Shown piece after piece: positions 1 through 5,953 of a stretch of DNA of 6,358 bases (its first letter is position 1; each line of letters starts with the position of its first letter). Position numbers and translations under genes: made by a program. The notes beneath the pieces were generated by a model that saw only the letters and a list, made by a program, of their open reading frames with translations, made no database searches and was not told the DNA's origin. The DNA comes from Bryobacteraceae bacterium (GTDB lineage Bacteria; Acidobacteriota; Terriglobia; Bryobacterales; Bryobacteraceae): the NCBI GenBank assembly GCA_014379815.1, contig JACMLA010000372.1:1-6358 (forward strand), read 5' to 3'.

Positions 1-1776
1 CAGCGGTCCAGGGGTGGTCACTTGCAGTGGAAGTCCCAGCAGAAAGTCTGCGGGCGCAGATCCGGTGATGGTGCCGGTAAAGGTAAAGCCGCCGCGAGGG
101 TTGTTATTCGCGGTCCTTGCCGTGGCAACACGGCGGATGTCGAAACCGACCGCAATGTTATGAGCTCCCCGGGTGATGCTGAGCGAGTCGGCAAATTGCG
201 TAGTGGTGTCGTTCTGATACCAGTTGCTCGAAGCCATGTTCTGGCCCCCAATCGGAAGGTAGTTAGTGATTCCGAGATTCGGCAAACCTGGATTATCGGC
301 ATCCGTCGTGTAGCCTGGGATGCCAAGCGCCGTGCCCGCACCCGGGTTGTTGCCGGTGAAGAAATTTTCGGAGTCGATTCTCGTATGCTGACGTCCCGCC
401 CGGAAATCGTTGACGATGGTCGGAGAGAAAACCTGCGTGTAGCCAATTACCAGATTGCGGTCCCGGACAGGCTGGGTGTACCCGTTGAAGGGATTCGAAT
501 TTCCATTCAGCAGATCTGTATTTGCCCACGCGTATCGGCCAAACAACCGTGTATTCTGCGTGATGTTGTGGTCGAGCCGGTGGACCAGTTGATTTCCGTC
601 ATTCGCGTTCGGAACATTTACGTTGTAATTGTTATTGATGCCGGGACCGGTTGGCAGCGGCATATATTGCAGCGCGCGAAGCGCCTGTGGAGACAGCCGG
701 GACTCCGGTATGCGGTTCCCCTGAAAGGAAGGGCGTGCCGGATCCAGCGGGTCGATAATCGCGGTTGTCGTCACCTCAGAGAAGTCGCCCCGGCGCATCA
801 GCGGCGTCAGGACAGTTTCGATCGTCGGCACGGCCTGGCGGTTCCGAAGACCTTCGTAATTCGACAAAAAGAACGTTCGATTCCGGCCGTCATACAATCC
901 CGGAATCACAACGGGGCCTGCGACTGCATACCCAAACTGATTCTGGCGCAGCGGCGCCTGTGATATCGACCGGTTCTCGAAATAGCCACGCGCATCCAGA
1001 ATGTTGTTGCGCAAAAAGTGAAACACGGCGCCATGCACAGCGTTTGTGCCGCTCTTCGTGATGACATTGATCTGCACGCCCATGTAGTGCCCGTATTGCG
1101 CCGGATACGTTCCAGTCTGAATCTGGGTCTCCTGAATCGCGTCGACCGACGGCCGGAACGTGGTGGTGGTGATCAGGTTGTTCATGATGCTGACCCCATC
1201 CATCGAGAGGCTGTTCTGGATTTCCCGAGTGCCCGCGCCGATAAATCCTTCACCGCCGCCCGGGTTGCCGGTCGGAGTCTTGCGGCCAGGCAGAACCGTA
1301 GGCACGATCAGGGCGACACGAAGCGAATTGCGGTTGTTCAGAGGCAGCTCCGTAACCGCTTTGGTACTGATAACCTCCGTGAGAGTCGCATCTTCCGTGG
1401 AGATCGGCGGCACGTCCGCGGTTACTACCACCTGCTGATTCACCTGCCCAAGCGTCAGCGTGAAATCGTTGCGCACTGTTTGATTGACAGCTACCGGAAT
1501 GCCTCTCTTGATGTAGGTCTCAAATCCACTGTTGGTGACCGTGATCTCATACGTGCCGTTTCGGACGAATTGAAACTCGTAGTAGCCTTCCTCGTTCGTG
1601 CGAGCGGTCAGGTCCTGCCCTGTATCTGTGTTTCGCGCGACGACCTGCGCACCGGAGACATTAGCGCCCGCACCATCGCTGACATTGCCCACAAGGGCAG
1701 TGGTGGAGGCAAGCTGGCCAAAAGCCGGGTACATGCCGAACAGAGAGATCGTCACGGCAAGAAGTAAGTGTTTCAT
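1..1776 (-). CDS. TonB-dependent receptor, Oar-like, N-terminal part (3' end outside window)
   Basis: Outer-membrane receptor of the carboxypeptidase-regulatory-domain type, expected to import a ligand with energy from TonB. The frame is open from ATG at 1776 to the left edge, 592 codons without a stop. Residues 1-20 form a Sec signal peptide (MKHLLLAVTISLFG..., likely cut after AFG). About 24-110 is a CarboxypepD_reg beta-sandwich (ALVGNVSDGAGANVSGA, then YYEFQFVRNGTYEITV). About 125-245 is the plug (ELPLNNRNS, SMDGVSIMNN, TYPAQYGHYMG, VITKSGTN). After about 250 come barrel strands, including the family-typical FFLSNYEGLR (302-311). Such receptors usually run to about 1,000-1,200 residues, so roughly half is missing. 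No clear TonB box was found. Start choice: AAGGGGG lies 7 bases before the ATG and the signal peptide follows directly. It is divergent from the PLP-enzyme gene. The ligand is unknown; many of these receptors serve glycans or peptides. Confidence 0.93.
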   Translation of the reverse strand, partial: MKHLLLAVTISLFGMYPAFGQLASTTALVGNVSDGAGANVSGAQVVARNTDTGQDLTARTNEEGYYEFQFVRNGTYEITVTNSGFETYIKRGIPVAVNQTVRNDFTLTLGQVNQQVVVTADVPPISTEDATLTEVISTKAVTELPLNNRNSLRVALIVPTVLPGRKTPTGNPGGGEGFIGAGTREIQNSLSMDGVSIMNNLITTTTFRPSVDAIQETQIQTGTYPAQYGHYMGVQINVITKSGTNAVHGAVFHFLRNNILDARGYFENRSISQAPLRQNQFGYAVAGPVVIPGLYDGRNRTFFLSNYEGLRNRQAVPTIETVLTPLMRRGDFSEVTTTAIIDPLDPARPSFQGNRIPESRLSPQALRALQYMPLPTGPGINNNYNVNVPNANDGNQLVHRLDHNITQNTRLFGRYAWANTDLLNGNSNPFNGYTQPVRDRNLVIGYTQVFSPTIVNDFRAGRQHTRIDSENFFTGNNPGAGTALGIPGYTTDADNPGLPNLGITNYLPIGGQNMASSNWYQNDTTTQFADSLSITRGAHNIAVGFDIRRVATARTANNNPRGGFTFTGTITGSAPADFLLGLPLQVTTPGPL

Positions 1777-1783
1777 TGGAAGA

Positions 1784-1790
1784 CCCCCTT
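1784..1790 (-). promoter_or_regulatory. Ribosome binding site of the TonB-dependent receptor gene
   Basis: Read on the minus strand, AAGGGGG ends 7 bases before the ATG at 1776. It is purine-rich and well spaced, and it supports this start over any internal methionine. Confidence 0.6.
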
Positions 1791-1840
1791 TGGGTACACT
1801 AACTGCAAACATAAGCTGAAGCGAATGGCGTTATTGTAAT

Positions 1841-1859
1841 CGACAACGGCGCGTTGTCG
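1841..1859. repeat. Perfect 8-3-8 inverted repeat, candidate operator
   Basis: CGACAACG, spacer GCG, CGTTGTCG: both 8-base arms match exactly as reverse complements. It ends 25 bp before the ATG of the PLP-enzyme gene and lies about 65 bp upstream of the receptor start. The form suits a dimeric helix-turn-helix regulator acting on the divergent pair. No T-run follows on either strand, so an intrinsic terminator is unlikely. In RNA it could also form a leader hairpin just upstream of the ribosome binding site at 1875. No regulator gene is present in the window. Confidence 0.45.
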
Positions 1860-1874
1860 CACGGCGGTCAAAAG

Positions 1875-1880
1875 AAGGAG
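1875..1880 (+). promoter_or_regulatory. Ribosome binding site of the PLP-enzyme gene
   Basis: AAGGAG lies 4 bases before the ATG at 1885. The match to consensus is strong though the spacing is slightly short. It fixes the start so that the protein begins directly with its twin-arginine signal. Confidence 0.7.
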
Positions 1881-1884
1881 CAAA

Positions 1885-3078
1885 ATGGCAAATCGAAGAA
1901 GTTTTCTGCAGTCGATGGCGTCTCTGCCAGTGATCGGGGGGCTTGTGCCAGCTGCTCTGGCAGGAGCCAGCCCTAAGGGGCGCGATTACTTCCAGGAACT
2001 GGGAGTGCGCACTTTCGTCAATGCTGCCGGTACTTACACGACGCTCACGGCTTCGCTGATGCAGCCAGAAGTGGTGGCAGCCATCCAGTACGCGTCGAAG
2101 CAATTCGTTTCCATTGTCGAGTTGCAGGACAAAGTCGGGGAACGTATCGCAGCGATGCTCGGAGCCGAATCAGCCATGGTCACCTCTGGCGCCGCGGGAG
2201 CACTCACCTGCGGGACCGCAGCCTGCCTCACGGGAACTAACCAGAAAGCCATTTTGCAGATCCCGGATCTGACCGGACTCAAGAGCGAAGTCATCGTCCA
2301 GAAGCTGCACCGCTACGGGTACGATCACGCGGTTCGTGCAGCAGGGGTACGGATGGTCGAGGTCGAAACTGCCGAACAGATGGAACGCGCCGTTAACCCG
2401 AACACAGCGATGATGCTTTTCTTCAACGACGCCGACCCACGGGGGCAGGTAAAGGCCGCAGACTTCGTAGCCTTCGGAAAGAAGCACAACATTCCGACCT
2501 TCAACGACGCATCAGCGGATGTGCCTCCCGTGGAGAATCTCACGAAGTACATAAAAATGGGGTTCGATCTCGTCACGTTTTCTGGTGGCAAAGGGCTGCG
2601 AGGACCGCAGAGCGCCGGCGTGCTTGCAGGACGAAAGGACTTGATCCAGGCCGCGCGCCTCAACACCTCTCCCTACAGCGATTCCATCGCTCGCGGCATG
2701 AAGGTGAATAAAGAAGAGATGCTCGGCATGTTAGTGGCGCTCGAGGTCTTTACAAAGAAAGACCATGATGCCGAACGTTCCGAGTGGGACCGCCGCGTCC
2801 GGACGATCGTCGATTCCGTGAAGGACCTGCCGTCGCTCAAGACAGAGATACGCGTACCGGAAATCGCGAACCACACGCCGCACCTTCACCTCGAATGGGA
2901 TCAGTCGGCGCTGAAGATATCGCCGGACGATGTGCGCAAGCAGCTTCGGGAAGGCCAGCCATCGATTGAGACAACTCCGGCGGACAAAGATCATCTGGTT
3001 ATGACGGTGTGGATGCTCCAGCCGGGAGAAGCCCAGATTGTCGCGCGAAGACTACGTTCGATCCTGAAAGCCGTTTAA
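1885..3078 (+). CDS. Tat-exported PLP-dependent enzyme, SelA / D-glucosaminate-6-phosphate ammonia-lyase-like
   Basis: Fold-type I PLP enzyme of the family related to selenocysteine synthase (SelA) and D-glucosaminate-6-phosphate ammonia lyase. Those relatives do beta-elimination or replacement chemistry on amino acids or amino-sugar acids; the substrate here is unknown. Residues 1-29 form a Tat-type signal (NRRSFLQ at 3-9, hydrophobic stretch, then AALAGA). The enzyme domain starts near 33 with the family-typical GVRTFVNAAGTYT (40-52). VTSGAAGAL (99-107) is the likely cofactor phosphate loop. D208 in FNDAS should hold the pyridine nitrogen. K236 in SGGKGLRGPQSAG is the expected Schiff-base lysine. 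At 397 aa it is close to full length. Export by Tat fits a cofactor-loaded folded protein, since Tat moves folded proteins. A true SelA role is unlikely because of the signal peptide and the neighbours. It probably forms an operon with the DUF362 gene 38 bp downstream. Family call is firm; specific reaction is not. Confidence 0.9.
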   Translation: MANRRSFLQSMASLPVIGGLVPAALAGASPKGRDYFQELGVRTFVNAAGTYTTLTASLMQPEVVAAIQYASKQFVSIVELQDKVGERIAAMLGAESAMVTSGAAGALTCGTAACLTGTNQKAILQIPDLTGLKSEVIVQKLHRYGYDHAVRAAGVRMVEVETAEQMERAVNPNTAMMLFFNDADPRGQVKAADFVAFGKKHNIPTFNDASADVPPVENLTKYIKMGFDLVTFSGGKGLRGPQSAGVLAGRKDLIQAARLNTSPYSDSIARGMKVNKEEMLGMLVALEVFTKKDHDAERSEWDRRVRTIVDSVKDLPSLKTEIRVPEIANHTPHLHLEWDQSALKISPDDVRKQLREGQPSIETTPADKDHLVMTVWMLQPGEAQIVARRLRSILKAV

Positions 3079-3116
3079 GTTTCACCAGAGGGCAATTTCG
3101 CAGTAAGCTGGGCTCT

Positions 3117-4232
3117 ATGGCCTCTGAAGCTCGTCGGGATTTCCTTCTCAGAACGCTGGCTACTGGATTGTACGCTGCGACGTACTCGGTGGCAGGCAGG
3201 GCGGCAACGACGGATGGCATTCCCGGTGCGTTTCCGGGCCGGGTAGTCGCAGTCGAACACCCTGGGGCCATTGTCGAAGGCAAGTACGGGCGGGAAGCAG
3301 TTCGCGGCATGCTCGGCAAAGGCATGATGCAACTCACCGGAGCGCCCTCCCCGCAAGAAGCCTGGAGGCATTTCTTCAAGCCTGACGATGTTGTCGGTCT
3401 CAAGCTCAACCCCGTAGGCCGCCCCTTTGTTATCTCCTCGCCGGAGGTAGTGCAGGAGATCATCGAGGGACTAAAAATGGCTGGCGTGCCACTGAAGAAC
3501 ATCGTGGCTTACGACCGTTACCGCCGCGAGTTTCTGGAGGCGGGATTCGATAAGTGGCTTCCCGAAGGTGTCCGGTGGACGTCGGCCACGGATCAATACA
3601 GTACTCATCCGTATCAGCTCGACATGGAGGGTTACGACTCCAGTCAGTACGTCGAGATGCCGCTTGTATTCCCAGGGGCGGATGGCAAAAACCCTCACCA
3701 CCGGCGATCCTATCTGTCGAACTTCATCAGCAAGGATGTCAGCAAAGTGCTGAACCTCTGCCTGCTAAAGCATCACCAGTCCGCAGGCGTCACTCTTGCT
3801 CTGAAGAACCTCTCCCATGGACTGGTCAATAACGTCAGCCGAAGTCATTCGAGCCCGACTCTCAATACATGTGGAACATTCATCCCCAACATTGTGGACC
3901 ACCCGATCATCCGTCAGAAGGTCGTGCTCAACATCCTCGACGGGGTTCTGGGCGCGTATCACGGAGGGCCCGGCCGTAAAATCGAGAAGTACGTGTGGGA
4001 GCACAAGACAATGTACTTCGCAACCGATCCGGTGGCGCTCGACCGGACAGGCCTGAAGGCGATTGACGCGAAACGTACCGAAATGGGAATGCTCCCGATT
4101 GCAGCGGGAAATCCGGACAAGGACAGCACGTTCCTGAACATGCAGGTGGAGCATATAGAAATCGCCGGTGCGCTGGGGCTAGGCGTCTACGATGAAAAGA
4201 AAATTGACGTACGCCGCTTAAAGCTGGCTTAG
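3117..4232 (+). CDS. Tat-exported DUF362 domain protein
   Basis: A 371-aa member of the DUF362 family; I know of no established function. Residues 1-30 form a Tat signal (ARRDFLLRTL at 5-14, ending SVAGRA). The DUF362 core spans about 85-320. It includes VVGLKLNP (92-99) followed by SSPEVVQEIIEGLKMAGV, the signature KVLNLCLLKHHQSAGVTLAL with KNL after it (210-232), and FATDPVALDRTGL (301-313). Only two cysteines occur in the mature part (215 and 252), so there is no ferredoxin-type Fe-S cluster domain as some DUF362 proteins carry. Start choice: the frame is open upstream to an ATG at 3009, but that would overlap the PLP gene by 70 bp and bury the Tat signal. ATG 3117 puts the signal at the N-terminus. 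No good Shine-Dalgarno precedes it, so translation may depend on coupling to the PLP gene, which ends 38 bp upstream. Confidence 0.87.
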   Translation: MASEARRDFLLRTLATGLYAATYSVAGRAATTDGIPGAFPGRVVAVEHPGAIVEGKYGREAVRGMLGKGMMQLTGAPSPQEAWRHFFKPDDVVGLKLNPVGRPFVISSPEVVQEIIEGLKMAGVPLKNIVAYDRYRREFLEAGFDKWLPEGVRWTSATDQYSTHPYQLDMEGYDSSQYVEMPLVFPGADGKNPHHRRSYLSNFISKDVSKVLNLCLLKHHQSAGVTLALKNLSHGLVNNVSRSHSSPTLNTCGTFIPNIVDHPIIRQKVVLNILDGVLGAYHGGPGRKIEKYVWEHKTMYFATDPVALDRTGLKAIDAKRTEMGMLPIAAGNPDKDSTFLNMQVEHIEIAGALGLGVYDEKKIDVRRLKLA

Positions 4233-4266
4233 TCTGTGAATTTCAGGTACTAGCGGGAGAAGTTCA

Positions 4267-4325
4267 GAAGGGATTCCAGTCCCCTTCCGCGCATTATTTT
4301 CGGCTCAGACCGCCTTTTTTCTTTC
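4267..4325 (+). terminator. Weak candidate terminator after the DUF362 gene
   Basis: GAAGGGA (4267-4273) can pair with TCCCCTTC (4280-4287) as a 7-bp stem with one bulged C and a 6-base loop. A short T-rich stretch follows at 4294-4300, and a run of six Ts plus CTTT lies at 4315-4324, preceded by a minimal GGC/GCC stem (4302-4314). Neither hairpin is strong and the first sits away from the T-run, so this is only a suggestion. Confidence 0.28.
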
Positions 4326-4357
4326 GACTCCCTAAACTCCGTCCCGAATTTGCAAAG

Positions 4358-4369
4358 CAAGAATTCTTG
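4358..4369. repeat. 12-bp perfect palindrome overlapping a -35 element
   Basis: CAAGAATTCTTG is a perfect palindrome. Its last three bases are the first three of the TTGACA hexamer at 4367-4372. A repressor bound here would block the polymerase, so it is a candidate operator for the lactonase gene. It differs in sequence from the repeat at 1841-1859. Confidence 0.35.
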
Positions 4370-4395
4370 ACAGGAGCTCTGCGCTGTGATAACAA
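4367..4395 (+). promoter_or_regulatory. Candidate sigma-70-type promoter of the lactonase gene
   Basis: A perfect -35 TTGACA (4367-4372) is followed after 17 bp by TAACAA (4390-4395), a poor -10; the overlapping GATAAC (4388-4393) matches better but leaves a 15-bp spacer. Transcription would start about 20-25 bp before the ATG at 4425, leaving a short leader with the ribosome binding site. Confidence 0.45.
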
Positions 4396-4414
4396 ACACC
4401 TGACCTAAGTAATC

Positions 4415-4420
4415 GAGGTG
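4415..4420 (+). promoter_or_regulatory. Ribosome binding site of the lactonase gene
   Basis: GAGGTG lies 4 bases before ATG 4425 and 13 before the next in-frame ATG at 4434. The spacing is short for the first and too long for the second, so it favours 4425, though a start at 4434 would change only three residues. Confidence 0.55.
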
Positions 4421-4424
4421 AAAT

Positions 4425-5933
4425 ATGACGAAAATGTGGTCTCGCAAACAGACTGGGCCGGTGATCTCGCCAGGTCCGTTGGCTCACGACCTAAAAACAA
4501 GCCTGTCACGGCGGCGTTTGCTCGGACTCGGACTAGCCAGCTCAGTCGCGGGAGTCACGTGGGCAGCTGACGGTTACCCGGTCCGCGAGACCTCGTTCGT
4601 GTCATACGATCCGAGCTTCAACGACCTATTCGTCGATCTGCCGAAACCCCCAGGCTCGCCCAACGTGGCTGGACCTCTGATCGACCGCATCGCCTCCGGC
4701 TTCCGCTGGGCCGAAGGTCCGGTCTGGTACGAAGACGCCCTCCTGTTTGTTGACCCGCGCCTCAACGCAATCTTCCGGATTCGCGAGCAGGCTTGGGGGC
4801 ACGAGTCCGGCATTTATGACTACGCCTCTCACTACCCCCTCGATATTCCGCCGCCGCAGACACAGGTCGGCTATGGCCCGAACGGACTCGGGGTGGACAA
4901 CCAGGGTCGATTGATCGTTGCCGAACACACGTTGCGGCAAGTGGCCCGGCGCGAAGCCAACGGGACCAGAACGATTCTTGCGTCGCACTGGGAGGGCAAA
5001 CGCCTCAACAGCCCAAATGATTTCGTCGTGCGCCGATCGGATGGGTCGATTTACTTCACCGACCCCGGGTATGGGATCGACCGGACGCCTGGCGCGGCCG
5101 GGGTTGAAATCGATCGCCAGCTCACTTTCCAGGGTATCTACCGAATCGCGCCAAACGGCTCTCTCCACATGGTCGCCGACAACGCGAACCGCCCCAATGG
5201 GCTCGCCCTTTCGGTTGACGAGACCGTCCTGTACGTCAACGACTCAGCTGCGCCACCCGACCGCCTCGTACGGGCCTACGACGTACGGCCTGATGGCTCG
5301 CTCGCCAATCACCGAGTCTTCGTCGACATGAATAATCTCCCGGCAGGCGGCCCCGACGGTAACAAGGTCGACGCGAGAGGCAACTTATGGGTCGCCGGTC
5401 TGCAGGAGGATCCCGCCGGACCAATCCGCGTTGGCAATGTCCTGGTCTACAATCCCGCCGGCAGGCTCCTCGGCAAAATTCTCTTGCCCGAACGAGCACT
5501 GAATGTTGGCTTCGGCGGAGCCGACTGGAAGACGCTTTACATCACTGCCACCACAAGCGTTTACCGCGTCAAGACCACGTATGGCGGTATCCCTCACCCG
5601 ACCACAAGGACGCAAGGCCCCCCGGCAATCACCGCCACTGGAATCATCAACGCCTCGCCGCGGGGTGCAGCAATCTCGCCAGGTTCGATCGTAGAAATCT
5701 ATGGAAGCAATCTGGCCATCGCCAGCTGCCCATCAGCACCACCATGGCCGACGCAGCTTTCCTGCAGCCCAACGCGCGTGAGCGTCGGGGGTAGTGATGC
5801 CGCGCTGCTCTACATCTCTCCCACGCAGATCAACGCGCAGATACCTTCAGGTCTCGCTCCCGGTGCTGTCAGCCTTACCATCTTTCAGGGAAGTGCGCAG
5901 AGCAACACGATCTCACTTACGCTGGCCCGCTAA
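4425..5933 (+). CDS. Tat-exported SMP-30/gluconolactonase-like protein with C-terminal TIGR03437-type domain
   Basis: Six-bladed beta-propeller of the SMP-30/gluconolactonase/LRE family, predicted to hydrolyse a sugar lactone outside the cytoplasm. The 502-aa protein has an N-terminal tail, then a Tat signal (SRRRLLGLGLASS, 28-40; likely cut after TWA near 47). The propeller spans about 80-385. All four metal-ligand positions known from SMP-30 enzymes can be matched: E97 in WAEGPVW, N198 in NSPNDF, N258 in RPNGL and D311 in GGPDGN. This argues for a working enzyme. A Thr/Pro-rich linker (388-403) leads to a roughly 100-residue domain (404-502) with TIGR03437 hallmarks: ISPGSIVEIYGSNLA, then LLYISPTQINAQIPSGL. 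Longer TIGR03437 regions continue further; this one stops after the first half. The role of that domain is unknown; surface or envelope attachment is a guess. The gene has its own promoter candidate and is convergent with the esterase gene. Substrate unknown. Confidence 0.92.
   Translation: MTKMWSRKQTGPVISPGPLAHDLKTSLSRRRLLGLGLASSVAGVTWAADGYPVRETSFVSYDPSFNDLFVDLPKPPGSPNVAGPLIDRIASGFRWAEGPVWYEDALLFVDPRLNAIFRIREQAWGHESGIYDYASHYPLDIPPPQTQVGYGPNGLGVDNQGRLIVAEHTLRQVARREANGTRTILASHWEGKRLNSPNDFVVRRSDGSIYFTDPGYGIDRTPGAAGVEIDRQLTFQGIYRIAPNGSLHMVADNANRPNGLALSVDETVLYVNDSAAPPDRLVRAYDVRPDGSLANHRVFVDMNNLPAGGPDGNKVDARGNLWVAGLQEDPAGPIRVGNVLVYNPAGRLLGKILLPERALNVGFGGADWKTLYITATTSVYRVKTTYGGIPHPTTRTQGPPAITATGIINASPRGAAISPGSIVEIYGSNLAIASCPSAPPWPTQLSCSPTRVSVGGSDAALLYISPTQINAQIPSGLAPGAVSLTIFQGSAQSNTISLTLAR
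5618..5930 (+). other. Short TIGR03437-type C-terminal domain within the lactonase
   Basis: Residues about 399-502 of the lactonase. The pattern INASPRG...ISPGSIVEIYGSNL, SVGGSDAALLYISPTQIN and SLTIFQGSAQSNTISLTL matches the first beta-sandwich part of the domain that Solibacter-type bacteria carry at the C-termini of many secreted proteins. The usual continuation after this point is absent; the stop comes at once and the convergent esterase gene begins 20 bp later. This makes the domain a useful marker of origin. Confidence 0.75.
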
Positions 5934-5953
5934 GCTGCAACTCCGCAGTCGGG

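Larger units (their letters stand above)
1777..1884. promoter_or_regulatory. Divergent intergenic promoter region
   Basis: These 108 bp separate the receptor gene (leftward) from the PLP-enzyme gene (rightward), so both promoters should lie here or slightly inside the flanking genes. No strong sigma-70 match stands out. On the plus strand, TTCATT (1772-1777) and TACACT (1795-1800) are 17 bp apart but match consensus only moderately. On the minus strand, TACAAT (reverse complement of about 1835-1840) is a possible -10 without a well-placed -35. The clearest structure is the inverted repeat at 1841-1859. Its position between the two genes suggests shared control, which is inference. Confidence 0.5.
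4233..4424. promoter_or_regulatory. 192-bp intergenic region before the lactonase gene
   Basis: This gap contains no credible coding sequence. Its left half holds a weak hairpin and a T-rich tract. Its right half holds a promoter candidate, a palindrome and the ribosome binding site of the lactonase gene. The length and content suggest the PLP-DUF362 transcript may end here and the lactonase may be transcribed on its own, though read-through cannot be excluded. Confidence 0.5.

Noticed and set aside
22..963. Long plus-strand open frame of 313 codons
   Set aside because: It lies fully opposite the TonB-receptor gene, whose protein shows clear family motifs throughout. The plus-strand translation resembles no family and is basic and low in structure, as expected for the antisense of a GC-rich gene.
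1018..1767. Plus-strand open frame of 249 codons
   Set aside because: It is antisense to the signal peptide, regulatory domain and plug of the receptor. No ribosome binding site or recognisable motif was seen.
1885..3078. Genuine selenocysteine synthase (selA) and a selenocysteine locus
   Set aside because: The protein has a Tat signal, and no tRNA-Sec, selB or selD-like gene lies nearby. The similarity is at family level only.
3009..3116. 36-codon N-terminal extension of the DUF362 protein
   Set aside because: It overlaps the PLP gene by 70 bp, has no ribosome binding site, and would move the twin-arginine signal away from the N-terminus.
4626..5168. Minus-strand open frame of 180 codons inside the lactonase gene
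   Set aside because: The plus-strand product carries conserved SMP-30 metal-site motifs across this stretch, so the minus-strand frame is an antisense shadow.
5931..5953. Possible bidirectional terminator between the convergent lactonase and esterase genes
   Set aside because: Only a 4-bp stem (CTGC/GCAG) can form and there is no T-run on either strand; the gap is just 20 bp.
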